NCBI GenBank assembly: GCA_025462645.1
Contig: JAOAPB010000064.1
Coordinates: 185,208 to 249,207 of the forward strand
DNA: 64,000 bases
Reading direction: 5' to 3'
Source: Edaphobacter sp.
Lineage (GTDB): Bacteria > Acidobacteriota > Terriglobia > Terriglobales > Acidobacteriaceae
A program made the position numbers and the translations under genes. Positions 52,936-61,854 of this stretch are shown here, in pieces; positions within the stretch are counted from its first letter, which is position 1, and every line of letters starts with the position of its first letter. The notes under the pieces were generated by a model. The model had not been told where the DNA came from, did no database searches, and saw only the letters and a list, made by a program, of their open reading frames with translations.

Positions 52936-52950
52936 GGAGAAAGGTCTGAG

Positions 52951-53112
52951 TTAGAAGTTCCCTCGAAAACCCATGGCCCAAAGCTGATCACGCGTCACGG
53001 CGGCCTGGATGCCGTCTGTCGGAAAGGATGACCAGCGTCCAATCCTGGTAAGTTCCAGTGACTTCAGGATGGAACTCTCCGACTGTAAGCGCTGTATCTG
53101 CACTCCCTGCAT
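52951..53112 (-). CDS. Short conserved-looking fragment, unidentified
   Basis: A 53-codon minus-strand frame from ATG 53112 reads MQGVQIQRLQSESSILKSL, then LTRIGRWSSFPTDG, ending WAMGFRGNF. Composition is protein-like and the frame stays open upstream to about 53175. It may be the C-terminal end of a lost gene; the terminal aromatic residue would fit an outer-membrane protein. I do not recognise the family. Confidence 0.3.
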   Translation of the reverse strand: MQGVQIQRLQSESSILKSLELTRIGRWSSFPTDGIQAAVTRDQLWAMGFRGNF

Positions 53113-53121
53113 GGTGATACT

Positions 53122-53391
53122 TTGTGTTCCGTGCCCATCGGCTCTGCGGAAAACATCAGGGTGGATCTGGTTTTTTTAAAGAAAATCGAACTAAATTGGT
53201 TGCCATCGCTGTTGAGAGTAGCACTGCAGCGCACAGTGGAACTGCCGCAATTATTGGGTAAGCCCTTTGGAACGTTTCAGGACTATGCCGTGCTGTTTCT
53301 CTGGGCGGCTGGCACCAAAATCGGCGTCGATATCGTCACGGCGGTAACAGACAAGTTTGTTTCCGCTGCGTCGTCCGCTCCGCACGCATGA
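53122..53391 (+). CDS. Hypothetical protein or C-terminal gene fragment
   Basis: An 89-codon frame with TTG start. The C-terminal part, GTFQDYAVLFLWAAGTKIGV followed by DIVTAVTDKF, looks like a real protein end with a short hydrophobic stretch. The N-terminal 25 residues do not, and no ribosome-binding site is visible. It is probably the tail of a gene truncated before the IS6 element arrived 245 bp downstream. No family is recognised. The rest of 53392-53636 contains nothing I can support. Confidence 0.3.
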   Translation: MCSVPIGSAENIRVDLVFLKKIELNWLPSLLRVALQRTVELPQLLGKPFGTFQDYAVLFLWAAGTKIGVDIVTAVTDKFVSAASSAPHA

Positions 53392-53636
53392 GGAAGCCGT
53401 GAGCACCAATTGCAAGCAAGGGATTGCCTAGCGTGGTTCCCATTCAATGGTAGTCATGAGAAGCAGTTTCGACGGCTGTCAGACTTCAAGGGCTGGAGTC
53501 TCCGCCGGGAAGTCAGGACACCGAATGTACAAGCGAGCAGAGCTTCACGGTAGCCTACATCACAGAGGAGTCTGGCGTCATCTGTCTAGCAGGGAAGGGC
53601 AAGAGGAATCCGAAGTGCAAAGGCTGTAGAATTTAC

Positions 53637-54293
53637 GGTTCTGTTGCAAACTCTGGTAGAACGTGTAAATAGGGTGTGATTGGAAAGAATTTCTTGATGT
53701 GGACAGTCAGCGAGAACAGCTGCCCAAATGTCAGGATCAGCTATGGGTCTGCCCGGCGAGTTTCCAGTCTTGAACTGTTGTTTCAATCTTCTCTGCAAGC
53801 TCAATGCCGCTGATGGTTATCGCCGCTGTCTCAAATCGCTTGAACCTAAGCATCGGCTGAATGCGACGATGGTCCTGCTCCACAACATTGTTCAGGTACT
53901 TGCTGGATCGTATCCCAACACGGCGTGCTATCAGTTCCCACTGATTCCAGCTCCCTGATGGCTCGATGCGAAGCCGCGTAAGCGTCGAGTGTAATGTCCC
54001 GTGGTGTTCCGTGCTCCCTCATCGCCTTGCTGAAGAAGCGCTTCGCTGCCGCAACATCGCGTCGTTCACTCAACAGGAAGTCTACCGTTCGCCCCAGCTT
54101 ATCCACTGCTCGATATAGGTAGTTCCAACATCATTTGGACTAGATCCCGAGAGCTCAATTTAAATCTCAGATACCAACGCACGCAAAGCACGATGATTTC
54201 TGATCGAAATGCCGTCCCTTAAACAAATCCAGTGCAGTCATCCTGATTATTATCGCAATCGACCCCAACCGTTGCATAGTTTGCGCTAGAACC
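53637..54293 (-). mobile_element. IS6-family insertion sequence remnant with both terminal repeats
   Basis: GGTTCTGTTGCAAA (53637-53650) and, inverted, TTTGCGCTAGAACC (54280-54293) bound a 657-bp element; the repeats match at 11 of 14 positions. Intact IS6 elements are ~800 bp, so ~150-240 bp are missing inside. The 8-bp flanks differ, so no target duplication remains. The transposase inside is listed separately. Confidence 0.8.
53737..54241 (-). pseudogene. IS6-family DDE transposase, frameshifted and internally deleted
   Basis: From ATG 54241: MTALDLFKGRHFDQK, then after a one-base shift IVLCVRWYLRFKLSSRDLVQ (helix-turn-helix region). Next comes a jump across a deletion of roughly 80 codons that removes the first catalytic Asp, landing at YLYRAVDKLGRTVDFLLSER. 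RDITLDAYAASHRAIREL carries the second Asp region. After another shift, GIRSSKYLNNVVEQDHRRIQ has the catalytic Glu-containing helix, ending DWKLAGQTHS. The order and sequence are diagnostic for IS6/IS26-type transposases. It cannot be active. Confidence 0.82.
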
Positions 54294-54332
54294 TCTAAAT
54301 CGATCGCGCTTCTGCATTCGGGCTCGGATGAC

Positions 54333-55459
54333 CTATCCCAGTTCCCCCACGGACTGAAGCACCGCGCTGATGTATCCATAACAGAAAGCGAATGACTGGA
54401 GACCATGCGGATCGTTTGCCGCCTGTGGCATATGATCGGGCATGATCATGTATCTGTAACGGACTTCCTTGTAGGTCTGGATAGCCTTTACAAAGTCGAT
54501 GTCGCCTTCGTCCGGATAGGTTTCTACAAAGTCGTTTACATGCCCGCGGATATTGCGAAAGTGTACGTTGAATATCTTGTCTCGCGCACCGAAATAGCGG
54601 ATGACGTCAAAGATCTCCTCGCCCGGCTTCTCCAACATCTCCGAGACGGTGCCCTGACAGAAGTTGAGCCCATGATAGGGGCTCTCCTGAATTCTGATGA
54701 AACGCTTCAGTCCCTCCACGGTGCCGAGAACGCGGTGATCGCCCTGATAGCCGGGCGGCGGAATATGCGGGTCATCCGGATGCAATGCCAGCCGGACCTT
54801 ATATTGGTTAGCCACGGGCACAACACGATCAAGGAAGTACGTGATGCGTTCCCACGATTGCTCTCCTGATACCTCACCGGCGCGCGTCAGCGGTGTCTTC
54901 GGGTGAGCCTCGGAGTACCTCCAGGTCGCATAGGTGGAGTCTCCTCGACCGGGTGTGCGCGCGATGCGGAGATCGCCAACGATCTGAAGGTTGTATTTGA
55001 TCGCCGGAATCCCGACTGACGCGCAGTTTTTGATCATCGTGTTAAAGTCATCGATATCGCGGTCTCGTTGCGGACTCTCACCCAGCATGATGGATGCGTG
55101 CTTATCCACATCCACCGATATGGATGCCAGAAATGGAGGAGTTGTCATGTCGACGTCGATCTTGTACTTTGCGGCGAGGTCTTGCATGCGATGCAGTTCT
55201 TCAACCGTTGCGTAAAGACGTCCATCCCCAATCTCAGGATAGCCGCAGATGTGCTTTACACCGTAGCGGGCAAGATAGCTGAGGTGCTCGTCATTCGTCG
55301 GCGCACTTTGGCAGCCAACTTTATGAGCATGGGCTCTCGCTTGGAGGCGCGCTTTGCCGATGCAACGGCGCTCGTGGCCTGCGCCGGGAGCGCTATGGCT
55401 GCGACTGCGGTTCCCGATGCGCGAAGAAAGTGGCGACGGCTGGGACGGAACTGTGACAT
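54333..55459 (-). pseudogene. Tat-exported mannonate-dehydratase/xylose-isomerase-like TIM-barrel protein, one frameshift
   Basis: The start (ATG 55459, GAGGAG upstream) gives a twin-arginine signal RPSRRHFLRASGTAVAAIAL. After KREPMLIK the frame breaks near 55319, where one G seems missing; the next frame continues GCQSAPTNDEHLSYLARYG and CGYPEIGDGRLYATVEEL and then runs clean to 54333. The barrel resembles UxuA-type mannonate dehydratases: RLALHPDDPHIPPPGYQGDH, LNFCQGTVSEM, IFNVHFRNIRG and MPDHMPQ with metal-ligand His/Asp residues. Repaired length is ~375 residues. UxuA acts on D-mannonate in uronate breakdown; export by Tat argues for a different, periplasmic role. It ends 40 bp from the IS6 remnant and is last in the minus-strand operon. 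Confidence 0.7.
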
Positions 55460-55489
55460 GTCTTCACTCCTCAATTGCAGGTTATTTTG

Positions 55490-56651
55490 CTATCGCAATT
55501 CCATCTCGCTGCCTGCCAACAGAAAGGCGCCAAGCCCTTTCGGATCGTCGCTTGCAATCGGCGCTTTCAAATAGTAGGCATCGCTGCCGTTATTTTCCGG
55601 AGCCGCTCCCATCGCAATGTGAGTGACGGTGCCTGTTAAGATCACGTGGCCTTGTGAATCTGTCTGCACAAAACGTTTTAGGATGGCTCGCCATGCGCGT
55701 TCAGCATCAGCATGATAGTGCGCAGGAAGGTAACCGAGCCGCGCGCCCTTTCCGAATGCATAGGTAAACATCAACACGGACGAAGACTCAATGTAATTGC
55801 CTGGTAGATGTGGCTTATCGAGGATTTGATACCACAGGGCTGAGTCCTTGTCCTGGGCGCGTTCGACCGCCTTGGAGGTGCGGCGAAATATCTCTAGTAG
55901 AGCAGCTCGATGTACATCATTGTCGTCGAGATACTGTAGCGTGTCGACCAAGCCCATTAGATACCAGCCCATGCCGCGCGCCCAGAGGTTAGGCGATGTG
56001 CCGGTCTTTCGGTTCGTCCAGGCAGCCTTTCTCGATTCATCCCAACCGTGATACATAAGTCCTGTGCGAGGATCTCGCGCATTCGCATCGAGTAATGCGA
56101 ACTGCCGGACCACGTCATCCAGATCGTTCGGCCGTTTATATTTCTGTGCATACTCCGCATAGAACGGCGCAAGCATAAACTCATCGTCCAACAGCATGAG
56201 ATTGGGTGTCGCCTGAGCGTGCCACATGCCACCGGAGGCTGTTCGAGGTTGCGCTGCGAGTTGCTTGCGGAGCGTCTCTGCCGCTACACGATACTTCTCT
56301 TCGTGCGTCTCTCGCTCGAGAAGAAGAAGTTCGCGGCCAATTAGGATGTTATTGAGAAGGTATGACCTTGCATCATACGTTTTGATTACGCCATCTTGCC
56401 CGACCCATTGATCGACCGCCCGCCTGATATAAGCGAGATAGCGAGGGTCTTTGGTCGTCTCCCAAGCCGGCGAGGACGATGCCGGGCTCAAAGCCCCATG
56501 CGGCTGTCGTATTTTTTTCGCCGATATGTTCTCCAGCCCAGCGCTCTACAGTAGCGTCCGCGACCTGCAGTGTGACGGGACGAGTATTCTGTCGCGCGTA
56601 GACGCCGATGGTAAGAAAGAGGACTAGCAGGCTAGCGAAAGAGGGGCGCAA
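55490..56651 (-). pseudogene. Exported GH105/GH88-like unsaturated rhamnogalacturonyl hydrolase, one frameshift
   Basis: Beginning at TTG 56651 (AGAGG upstream; signal FASLLVLFLTIGVYARQ) the frame runs through WAGEHIGEKNTTAAWGFEPG and breaks at 56461-56463, where an extra G shifts it. The continuation DPRYLAYIRRAVDQWVGQDG to the end at 55490 is intact. Signatures of YteR/GH105 are GGMWHAQ, LLDDEFMLAPFYAEYAQKY with the catalytic-type Asp, GLMYHGWDESRKAAW, and NLWARGMGWYLMGLVD. These alpha/alpha-barrel enzymes remove unsaturated uronic acid from oligosaccharides left by pectin lyases. Repaired length ~387 residues is normal. It lies 11 bp after the amidase gene and 30 bp before the TIM-barrel gene. 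A single lesion suggests recent loss or an assembly error. Confidence 0.78.
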
Positions 56652-56662
56652 CGGGCAGACCT

Positions 56663-58030
56663 CTATCTGTGAATTTGTTCCAGAGCCTTGTGTCCTGCGC
56701 AGTGTGTGGCGCAACCGGCTTCGGTAAGGGCAGCTTCAAGGGCTTTGCCGACACCGAAAATTTTCTTGTCCCACATCGCAAGTCCGGCAATCATCAATCC
56801 GACAGGTGGTTGACCGGGGCGATGGCACGGGATCGAGAGAGCTGTTCCATCCAGAAAGTTGAAGACGCTGGGATTGCGGAGCATGGCGATGTTGGCATCG
56901 AAGTACGCTGCATCACTTGCCACCAGGTCTGAGATCCGCGGCGCCACGCGCGGCGTGGTAGGCAAAACAATTGCATCAAAACCATCAAACGCGGATTCTG
57001 CGCTATTGATAATGCGTTTGCGCGCCGCGAGAAGATCAAGATAGTCCGCAGCGCTCAGGTCGCGACCCCGCATAATGCGTGACAACACTCGTGGATCGTA
57101 TTCGTCCGAATATTCTTCGAGAAGAGATCGATGCCACGCGAATGACTCTGGAGCACTGAAACCACCCTTTGCATTTGCGGAAAGGATGTTATCGAGGCAG
57201 GAGAACTCAACACTCTCGACCCTCGCTCCACTTCTTGAGAAGACATCAAGAGCATCCTGGAATGCTCGTGCTACCTCCGGCTCGAGCCCATCGAGAACGT
57301 AGCCTTGCAGAACGCCAACCCGCACATCGGGGATTCGAGCGGTCTTCACCGGACTACAACTCTCAGCGGACATAACTGAGTCGAGCAATTCACAGCAGGC
57401 AACCGTCGGTGCGATTGGCCCGATGGAGTCCAGCGATGGGGAGAGGGGAAGTACGCCTTCGAGTGGTATGCGCCTGGCTGTGGGTTTGAAACCCGTGAGG
57501 CCACAAAGCGCGGCAGGAATGCGCACTGAACCACCAGTATCGGAGCCGATAGCTGCGTGAGACATTCCATCTGTTACAGACATCGCTGCGCCAGAAGAAG
57601 ATCCTCCCGGGATGCGCGCATTCTCGCGATCGAACGCGTTTCGCGGAGTTCCATGATGCGGATTCAAGCCCAGGCCGGAAAAGGCGAACTCCGTCATATT
57701 GGTTTTTCCAACAAGTACAGCGCCCGCGCTCTTGAGGCGCTGTACGACGACCGCGTCATTCCGGGCGGGAGTGCTGTGACGCAGCAGGGTGGAACCGGCG
57801 GTCGTTGGCTCGCTCTCCACATCGAAGAGATCCTTGATGGATATCGGCAGACCAGCTAAAGGACCGTTTGCAGGAATGTCTTTCGCACAGTCATAGACTC
57901 GGATGAAGGCTCGTGCGCCTTCGCCTGCGGGATCGTGAATCGCATCGAGGCACGCCCGTGAGAGATCGTTGCTTCGCACCTGTCCAGTGCGCAGCTTCAG
58001 CAATGTCTCATAGATAGGCGTGAGTTGCAT
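56663..58030 (-). CDS. Amidase signature family enzyme
   Basis: A 455-residue cytoplasmic hydrolase from ATG 58030, two bases after the cupin stop; an in-frame upstream extension lies inside the cupin gene and is rejected. The Ser-cisSer-Lys machinery is visible: Lys in LPISIKDLFDVE, PGGSSSGAAMSVTDGM, and the serine nucleophile in IGSDTGGSVRIPAALCG followed by GFKPT. The C-terminal segment reads DAIVLPTTPRVAPRI. The family hydrolyses amides of varied size (aryl-acid amides, malonamides, GatA-like reactions). Lack of GatB/GatC neighbours and placement in a monooxygenase operon suggests a catabolic amide, perhaps of an aromatic acid; that is inference. Full length and uninterrupted. Confidence 0.88.
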   Translation of the reverse strand: MQLTPIYETLLKLRTGQVRSNDLSRACLDAIHDPAGEGARAFIRVYDCAKDIPANGPLAGLPISIKDLFDVESEPTTAGSTLLRHSTPARNDAVVVQRLKSAGAVLVGKTNMTEFAFSGLGLNPHHGTPRNAFDRENARIPGGSSSGAAMSVTDGMSHAAIGSDTGGSVRIPAALCGLTGFKPTARRIPLEGVLPLSPSLDSIGPIAPTVACCELLDSVMSAESCSPVKTARIPDVRVGVLQGYVLDGLEPEVARAFQDALDVFSRSGARVESVEFSCLDNILSANAKGGFSAPESFAWHRSLLEEYSDEYDPRVLSRIMRGRDLSAADYLDLLAARKRIINSAESAFDGFDAIVLPTTPRVAPRISDLVASDAAYFDANIAMLRNPSVFNFLDGTALSIPCHRPGQPPVGLMIAGLAMWDKKIFGVGKALEAALTEAGCATHCAGHKALEQIHR

Positions 58031-58032
58031 TC

Positions 58033-58415
58033 CTACGCTTGTCTCTCCTGATCGTCGTAGATGTGAATCTCGAGAAGAAGGCATCCGTTCTTCGATTTGA
58101 AGGGACCGTGAACCATTCCCGGAGGGCGGCATGCGTAGGTGTTTGGTAAGAAGCTCTCGCCGCCTTCGCCATTTTCATCGCACCCTACGATCAGATCACC
58201 GGAGACGAGGTAAACCTCCTCCCAGTAGTCGTGGACGAAAGGCTTGGTCGTATTCACTCCGGGAGCGAAGCGCAGATGCCTTGTACGAAAGCCTCGCTTA
58301 TTCACCTCATCCAGCTCGCCCGCAAGAATCTGCCCTCGGGGTATCCCGCGGGTGTCGTCCACCCGCTGCTCAAATCTATTGTGTGAAACTCTTTATGTTC
58401 TTTTTTGATGGACAT
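58033..58415 (-). pseudogene. Cupin-domain protein, one frameshift near the N-terminus
   Basis: ATG 58415 with GAGGAAG just upstream opens a frame reading MSIKKEHKEFHTIDLSSGWT and TPAGYPEG. A G seems missing at 58333-58335, after which the other frame gives QILAGELDEVNKRGFRTRHL, FVHDYWEEVYLVSGDLIVG (cupin motif 1 with His and Glu ligands) and PPGMVHGPFKSKNGCLLLEI (motif 2 His). Alternatively a GTG at 58362 could start a shorter intact 109-residue protein with no visible ribosome-binding site. Repaired length ~127 residues. Small cupins of this sort bind a metal and may be dioxygenases, isomerases or sensors; here the role is unknown. The gene lies 8 bp after the DUF2848 gene and 2 bp before the amidase gene. 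Confidence 0.7.
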
Positions 58416-58423
58416 ATCTTCCT

Positions 58424-59101
58424 CTAATCGCTGTAGGGCAGTGTGCGTGCAGTGTAACTGTGCTTAAGCTTGCAGTCTCTGACCGGATCTTCTAACTCCA
58501 TCTCGAACAGGTCCGCCGGTCCCATCGCCTGCTGGAGCGGCATCGTGCCGCAATACATCGCAGTGCCGACAGGTAGAGTCGTGCTGCCTTCTGTCAGGCG
58601 CGAGATAAGATCCTCCGGGCCTAGCATCCGTGTCACGGCGCCTTCTTGATAGAGCATTCGATCACCATCGCGGGTGATGTACGACCGAAGGACCAGTGAA
58701 TCCCAATGATCCTTGATATCGTCGAACGCCCACAGTTCCCGACTGACAGGCTTAGGGCACATCTGCTTAGATACTGTAACTCCATACGCTTCCACCTTTC
58801 GATCAGTGTGATCAGAACCTACACCCACTAGCAAGCCCTGTGAAAGGGAGACTAAGACGAACTCTGCTTCACCGCTCGAGTTGGAACCGGTTACATCGAT
58901 CTGCTGCGAGGTGGTGAGCAGGTTTACACCGCAGCGGTAGAAACAGGGGATTGTGCGCGGACGTGCGACACCGATGGCCTCCAACTCCGCGATGTGATGC
59001 TCTAGGCTCTCGCGGTCGCGCCCTGTCCACCCAGTGACGACCAGGTCGCTAATCTCTGTCGAGATCGGCCTTCCGCCAATAAGAAATTGTATTTCTGTCA
59101 T
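58424..59101 (-). CDS. DUF2848 family protein
   Basis: A 225-residue protein from ATG 59101, preceded by GGGGAAGGGG; a 20-codon in-frame extension overlaps the previous gene and is rejected. It matches DUF2848: VVTGWTGRDRESLEHHIAEL, EAIGVARPRTIPCFYRCGVN, SSGEAEFVLVSLSQGLLVGV, GSDHTDRKVEAYGVTVSKQM, and the end CGTMPLQQAMGPADLFEMEL. The fold resembles fumarylacetoacetate hydrolase-like enzymes (the GSDHTDR and EMELEDP segments suggest metal ligands), so hydrolysis or decarboxylation of a ring-cleavage product is possible; the family has no proven reaction. It overlaps the flavin-reductase gene by 4 bp, so it is firmly part of the operon. Confidence 0.85.
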   Translation of the reverse strand: MTEIQFLIGGRPISTEISDLVVTGWTGRDRESLEHHIAELEAIGVARPRTIPCFYRCGVNLLTTSQQIDVTGSNSSGEAEFVLVSLSQGLLVGVGSDHTDRKVEAYGVTVSKQMCPKPVSRELWAFDDIKDHWDSLVLRSYITRDGDRMLYQEGAVTRMLGPEDLISRLTEGSTTLPVGTAMYCGTMPLQQAMGPADLFEMELEDPVRDCKLKHSYTARTLPYSD

Positions 59102-59646
59102 CCCCTTCCCCCAATAAAAAAATCCGATAATGATCCATCCTCCACGGCTATCTTTTTCCATTGCGAACGCAGGTAAGTGCCATAGCCACTCCGGTAGAAG
59201 AGCAGGGGATCAATAGTACTGTGCAGGTGAAGGTGTATTACCAGACCAAAAAAGACGCGATGGTCTCCTCCGTCAATTTCGGCATGAGGGGCGCATTCGA
59301 TCTGGGCAAGAGAGTTGGAGAACAAAGCACAACCGTTCTCACCCTCTACAAACTCCGTCTCATCCCAGTTCGCTGAAGATGGGCGAGCGAACATGTTCGA
59401 CAGGGCTTCCTGTCTGTGGGAAGGGACATTCACGGCGAAACCTCTTGCATTTTGAAAATGTTCCAGTACATTCGAATTCTTTGCCAGAGAAAACAGAACG
59501 AGTGGCGGATCAAGCGAAACCGAAGAGAAAGAGTTGATGGTGACCGCAGCATGTTCGCCCTCGACGGTACGAGTAGTCAGGACGGCAACACCCGTGGCGA
59601 AGCATCCGAGCACATTGCGCAGGCTGCGGTGATCGATCACTGTCAT
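59098..59646 (-). CDS. Flavin reductase (HpaC-like), partner of the monooxygenase
   Basis: A 182-residue flavin-reductase-like split-barrel protein: LRNVLGCFATGVAVLTTRTV, HAAVTINSFSSVSLDPPLVL, FSLAKNSNVLEHF, FAVNVPSHRQEALSNMFA and the C-terminal FFGLVIHLHLHSTIDPLLFY. This is the signature set of small NAD(P)H:flavin reductases that feed reduced FADH2/FMNH2 to two-component monooxygenases. Length is normal (HpaC ~170). It overlaps both neighbours by 4 bp: the HpaB-like oxygenase upstream and the DUF2848 gene downstream, which makes physical coupling and joint function almost certain. Confidence 0.92.
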   Translation of the reverse strand: MTVIDHRSLRNVLGCFATGVAVLTTRTVEGEHAAVTINSFSSVSLDPPLVLFSLAKNSNVLEHFQNARGFAVNVPSHRQEALSNMFARPSSANWDETEFVEGENGCALFSNSLAQIECAPHAEIDGGDHRVFFGLVIHLHLHSTIDPLLFYRSGYGTYLRSQWKKIAVEDGSLSDFFIGGRG

Positions 59647-61127
59647 CGTCTGCCCGCCAGATCATAGGTCCTCATAAACCTGTCGACCATCCCTGTAGAG
59701 CTTTCCCAGTCTGTGGTTCGGAACGCATGACCACGCGTAACCATGTTTGCCCCTGCGTAAAACATCTCGTACTGCAGATGACGCGACCCAAACTCGGAAC
59801 CGACTGCAACCCACGCCAGCTTGAACAGTTTCACCCGTCCCATAGCATCCGTAACTGGAGAGCATTGTGTTTTACCGATCAGCCGCGCAATTTCGACATT
59901 TTCGAAGTCATTGACGGAAGAGGGAAGCATAATCATTCCGCCTCCGGAAAGCTCGCGTAGATGGCCTATGAACTTGGGGTAAAGCTGCTGAGTCAAAACC
60001 ATTGACGAATAAAGTCTGCGTCCGTTGGGAACAAAATACGAGCCGAATCTGATTCCACTAATCTCCATGGCCTCAAGCATGCCCTCCACCATGGAGACCT
60101 CCGCTGCCATCTGTCCAAGCATCTCGCGTACGGAGGGAATCTCAAGGATGCCATTGGTCTCAGCGATTTTGCGGGCGAGCCCAAGCAGAAACCGCATCTT
60201 TACGCTAAGCCTTATCTGACACTGGTAGTTCTGATACACGTGCGCGGGAGTAGAGTACCATTGCGCTTGCGCCAGCTGTATGTCGTTGTGCACAAAAACG
60301 CGGTTCCACGGAACCTTGACATCGTCCAGGTAGAGAATGCTGTCGTTTTCATCAAACGTCGAAGAGAGTGGATTGTCGAAAGCGGAAACCGCCGACGCCT
60401 CAAACGATTTGCGCGAGAGCAGTTTCACGCCCTTAGCGTTTAGAGAAAGCATGACCGTGAAGCTGTATTTTTCTTCGCCGGGTTTCAGCGGCTGAATCGC
60501 CGCAACCATGACTTCGTTCGCCATGGGGATGCCGGTAGCCAGCATCTTTGCTCCAAGGATGGAAATGCCTTCGGCATCTTCATCCACAACGCCTGCGGCT
60601 AAGAACTCGTCAGCCTGTTCACTTGGACCCCTACTGCGGTTCGCCTGTGGGCTAATGATGGCATACGTTAGGTACAAATCGTTGTCTCGGGCATATTCGT
60701 AGTAGTCAGCAACTGCCTGGCCCTGCTTCTCGCCGAAAAGCTCCCGGCCCATATACATCGCGGATAGAACCGAAGCCACATGATCCGGCGAACGTCCAAG
60801 GAACCCACAGGACAGTTCCGCCCACGCCTCGAGGGCCTTGCGACGCTCCACCAGTTCATCATAAGAAGTCGGCAGCTGCCACATCCGGCTGACCCGTTCA
60901 CCCGTTTTGGGCGAAACAAATGTCATCCGGTTTTGGTTTTCAAGCTCAGACTGAAAATCGAACATCCTCGCTGCCGAGGCGATGCTGGCGCAAAACGCGG
61001 GGTGGTGAACATGGTCATGCACGGACTTTCCGTCAAGGAAGATCTGACGTCCGTCCTGCAGGCTGGCGAGGTGCTGCGCTCCGTCTTTCGGCATATAGGT
61101 TTCACTCGAACAGTTAGGCTGAAGCAT
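59643..61127 (-). CDS. HpaB-like FAD-dependent aromatic monooxygenase (4-hydroxyphenylacetate 3-hydroxylase family)
   Basis: A 494-residue oxygenase component with the acyl-CoA-dehydrogenase-like fold of HpaB. Diagnostic parts: GRQIFLDGKSVHDHVHHPAF near the start, SCGFLGRSPDHVASVLSAMY, TYAIISPQANRSRGPSEQAD, LYLDDVKVPWNRVFVHND, and a C-terminal LPKFxGH-like YPKFIGHLRELSGGGMIMLP. Relatives hydroxylate phenols ortho to an OH, using FADH2 delivered by a reductase; alternatives such as chlorophenol or pyrrole-2-carboxylate monooxygenases share the fold. First gene of the minus-strand operon. The start could also be Met12 (61094). Its promoter lies in the 70-bp gap with the MarR palindrome. Confidence 0.9.
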   Translation of the reverse strand: MLQPNCSSETYMPKDGAQHLASLQDGRQIFLDGKSVHDHVHHPAFCASIASAARMFDFQSELENQNRMTFVSPKTGERVSRMWQLPTSYDELVERRKALEAWAELSCGFLGRSPDHVASVLSAMYMGRELFGEKQGQAVADYYEYARDNDLYLTYAIISPQANRSRGPSEQADEFLAAGVVDEDAEGISILGAKMLATGIPMANEVMVAAIQPLKPGEEKYSFTVMLSLNAKGVKLLSRKSFEASAVSAFDNPLSSTFDENDSILYLDDVKVPWNRVFVHNDIQLAQAQWYSTPAHVYQNYQCQIRLSVKMRFLLGLARKIAETNGILEIPSVREMLGQMAAEVSMVEGMLEAMEISGIRFGSYFVPNGRRLYSSMVLTQQLYPKFIGHLRELSGGGMIMLPSSVNDFENVEIARLIGKTQCSPVTDAMGRVKLFKLAWVAVGSEFGSRHLQYEMFYAGANMVTRGHAFRTTDWESSTGMVDRFMRTYDLAGRR

Positions 61128-61144
61128 AGGTCCAAGAAAATAAA

Positions 61145-61165
61145 TTAGTCAAGTAACTTAACTAA
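61145..61165. promoter_or_regulatory. MarR-type operator in the divergent promoter
   Basis: TTAGTCAAG (61145-61153) and CTTAACTAA (61157-61165) form a 9-bp inverted repeat with one mismatch and a 3-bp centre, the size and AT-rich look expected of MarR-family operators. It sits between the HpaB-like operon and the MarR gene, 18 bp from one start and 33 bp from the other, so one bound dimer could control both directions. Confidence 0.7.
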
Positions 61166-61197
61166 GTTTATGATCCATCCCCAAGAGGGAAAACACG

Positions 61198-61854
61198 ATG
61201 TCTAGCCGTGCACGGTCTGGTTCCGGGATTAAGCAGCCTCACGTTCATGAGCGCGTAGACAAGAAAGCATCTGCTGCATTTCATCTGACGCCATCCGCCT
61301 CTTCGGCGGCTCTGCTTGATCCGGGAGGCAAGACTGATCATCGCTTCCGCCAGTTTTTATATGACTTTTCAACTTTAGGCGCTTCCTTAGAAATCGTCCG
61401 TTCCTACCTGGCGTCGCTGCTTAGGATTACGGCGCCGCAGTACAACATCGCCATGATCCTTGCGAATGGCCGTGGTGCGGGCATCGGCGTGAGCGAGGTG
61501 GCCCGCAGACTGCATGTAAGCACCACGTTTATAACGGCTGAAGCGACGAACCTTGAATCCAGGGGGCTGATTGAAAAACGACGGAATCCTGAGGATGGTC
61601 GCGGGGTCTTGCTCCATCTGACGCCTGTTGGCTGGGAGATGGTTGAGCATATCGGGCCTGAGCGTCAACTGATCAACGACAACCTTTTCGGTAGCCTCTC
61701 CGCTCGAGATTTTCAGCATCTGTCGGGCACCCTCGGCTCACTTCTGGACGATTTCAGCTACACGGTGCGATTGATCAAAAGCGTGTCGGCTGGTGTCAGC
61801 TTCCACACTGCATTACCGCGTAAAAATACAAAATCTCCAAAGGAGAAGCGATGA
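61198..61854 (+). CDS. MarR-family transcriptional regulator
   Basis: A 218-residue regulator. Residues ~1-45 are a poorly conserved polar extension (typical MarR proteins are ~150 residues), so a later start is possible, although ATG 61198 is the only obvious one. The winged helix is clear: GIGVSEVARRLHVSTTFITA (helix-turn-helix), EATNLESRGLIEKRRNPEDG, RGVLLHLTPVGWEMVE (wing), with dimerisation helices on both sides. MarR proteins usually repress divergent catabolic or efflux genes and are released by aromatic ligands. Its position opposite an aromatic monooxygenase operon, with a palindrome between, fits that well. Its stop overlaps the amidohydrolase start by 4 bp. Confidence 0.92.
   Translation: MSSRARSGSGIKQPHVHERVDKKASAAFHLTPSASSAALLDPGGKTDHRFRQFLYDFSTLGASLEIVRSYLASLLRITAPQYNIAMILANGRGAGIGVSEVARRLHVSTTFITAEATNLESRGLIEKRRNPEDGRGVLLHLTPVGWEMVEHIGPERQLINDNLFGSLSARDFQHLSGTLGSLLDDFSYTVRLIKSVSAGVSFHTALPRKNTKSPKEKR

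Noticed and set aside
53629..54301. 8-bp target duplication around the IS6 remnant
   Set aside because: The two flanking octamers do not match, so no duplication can be claimed.
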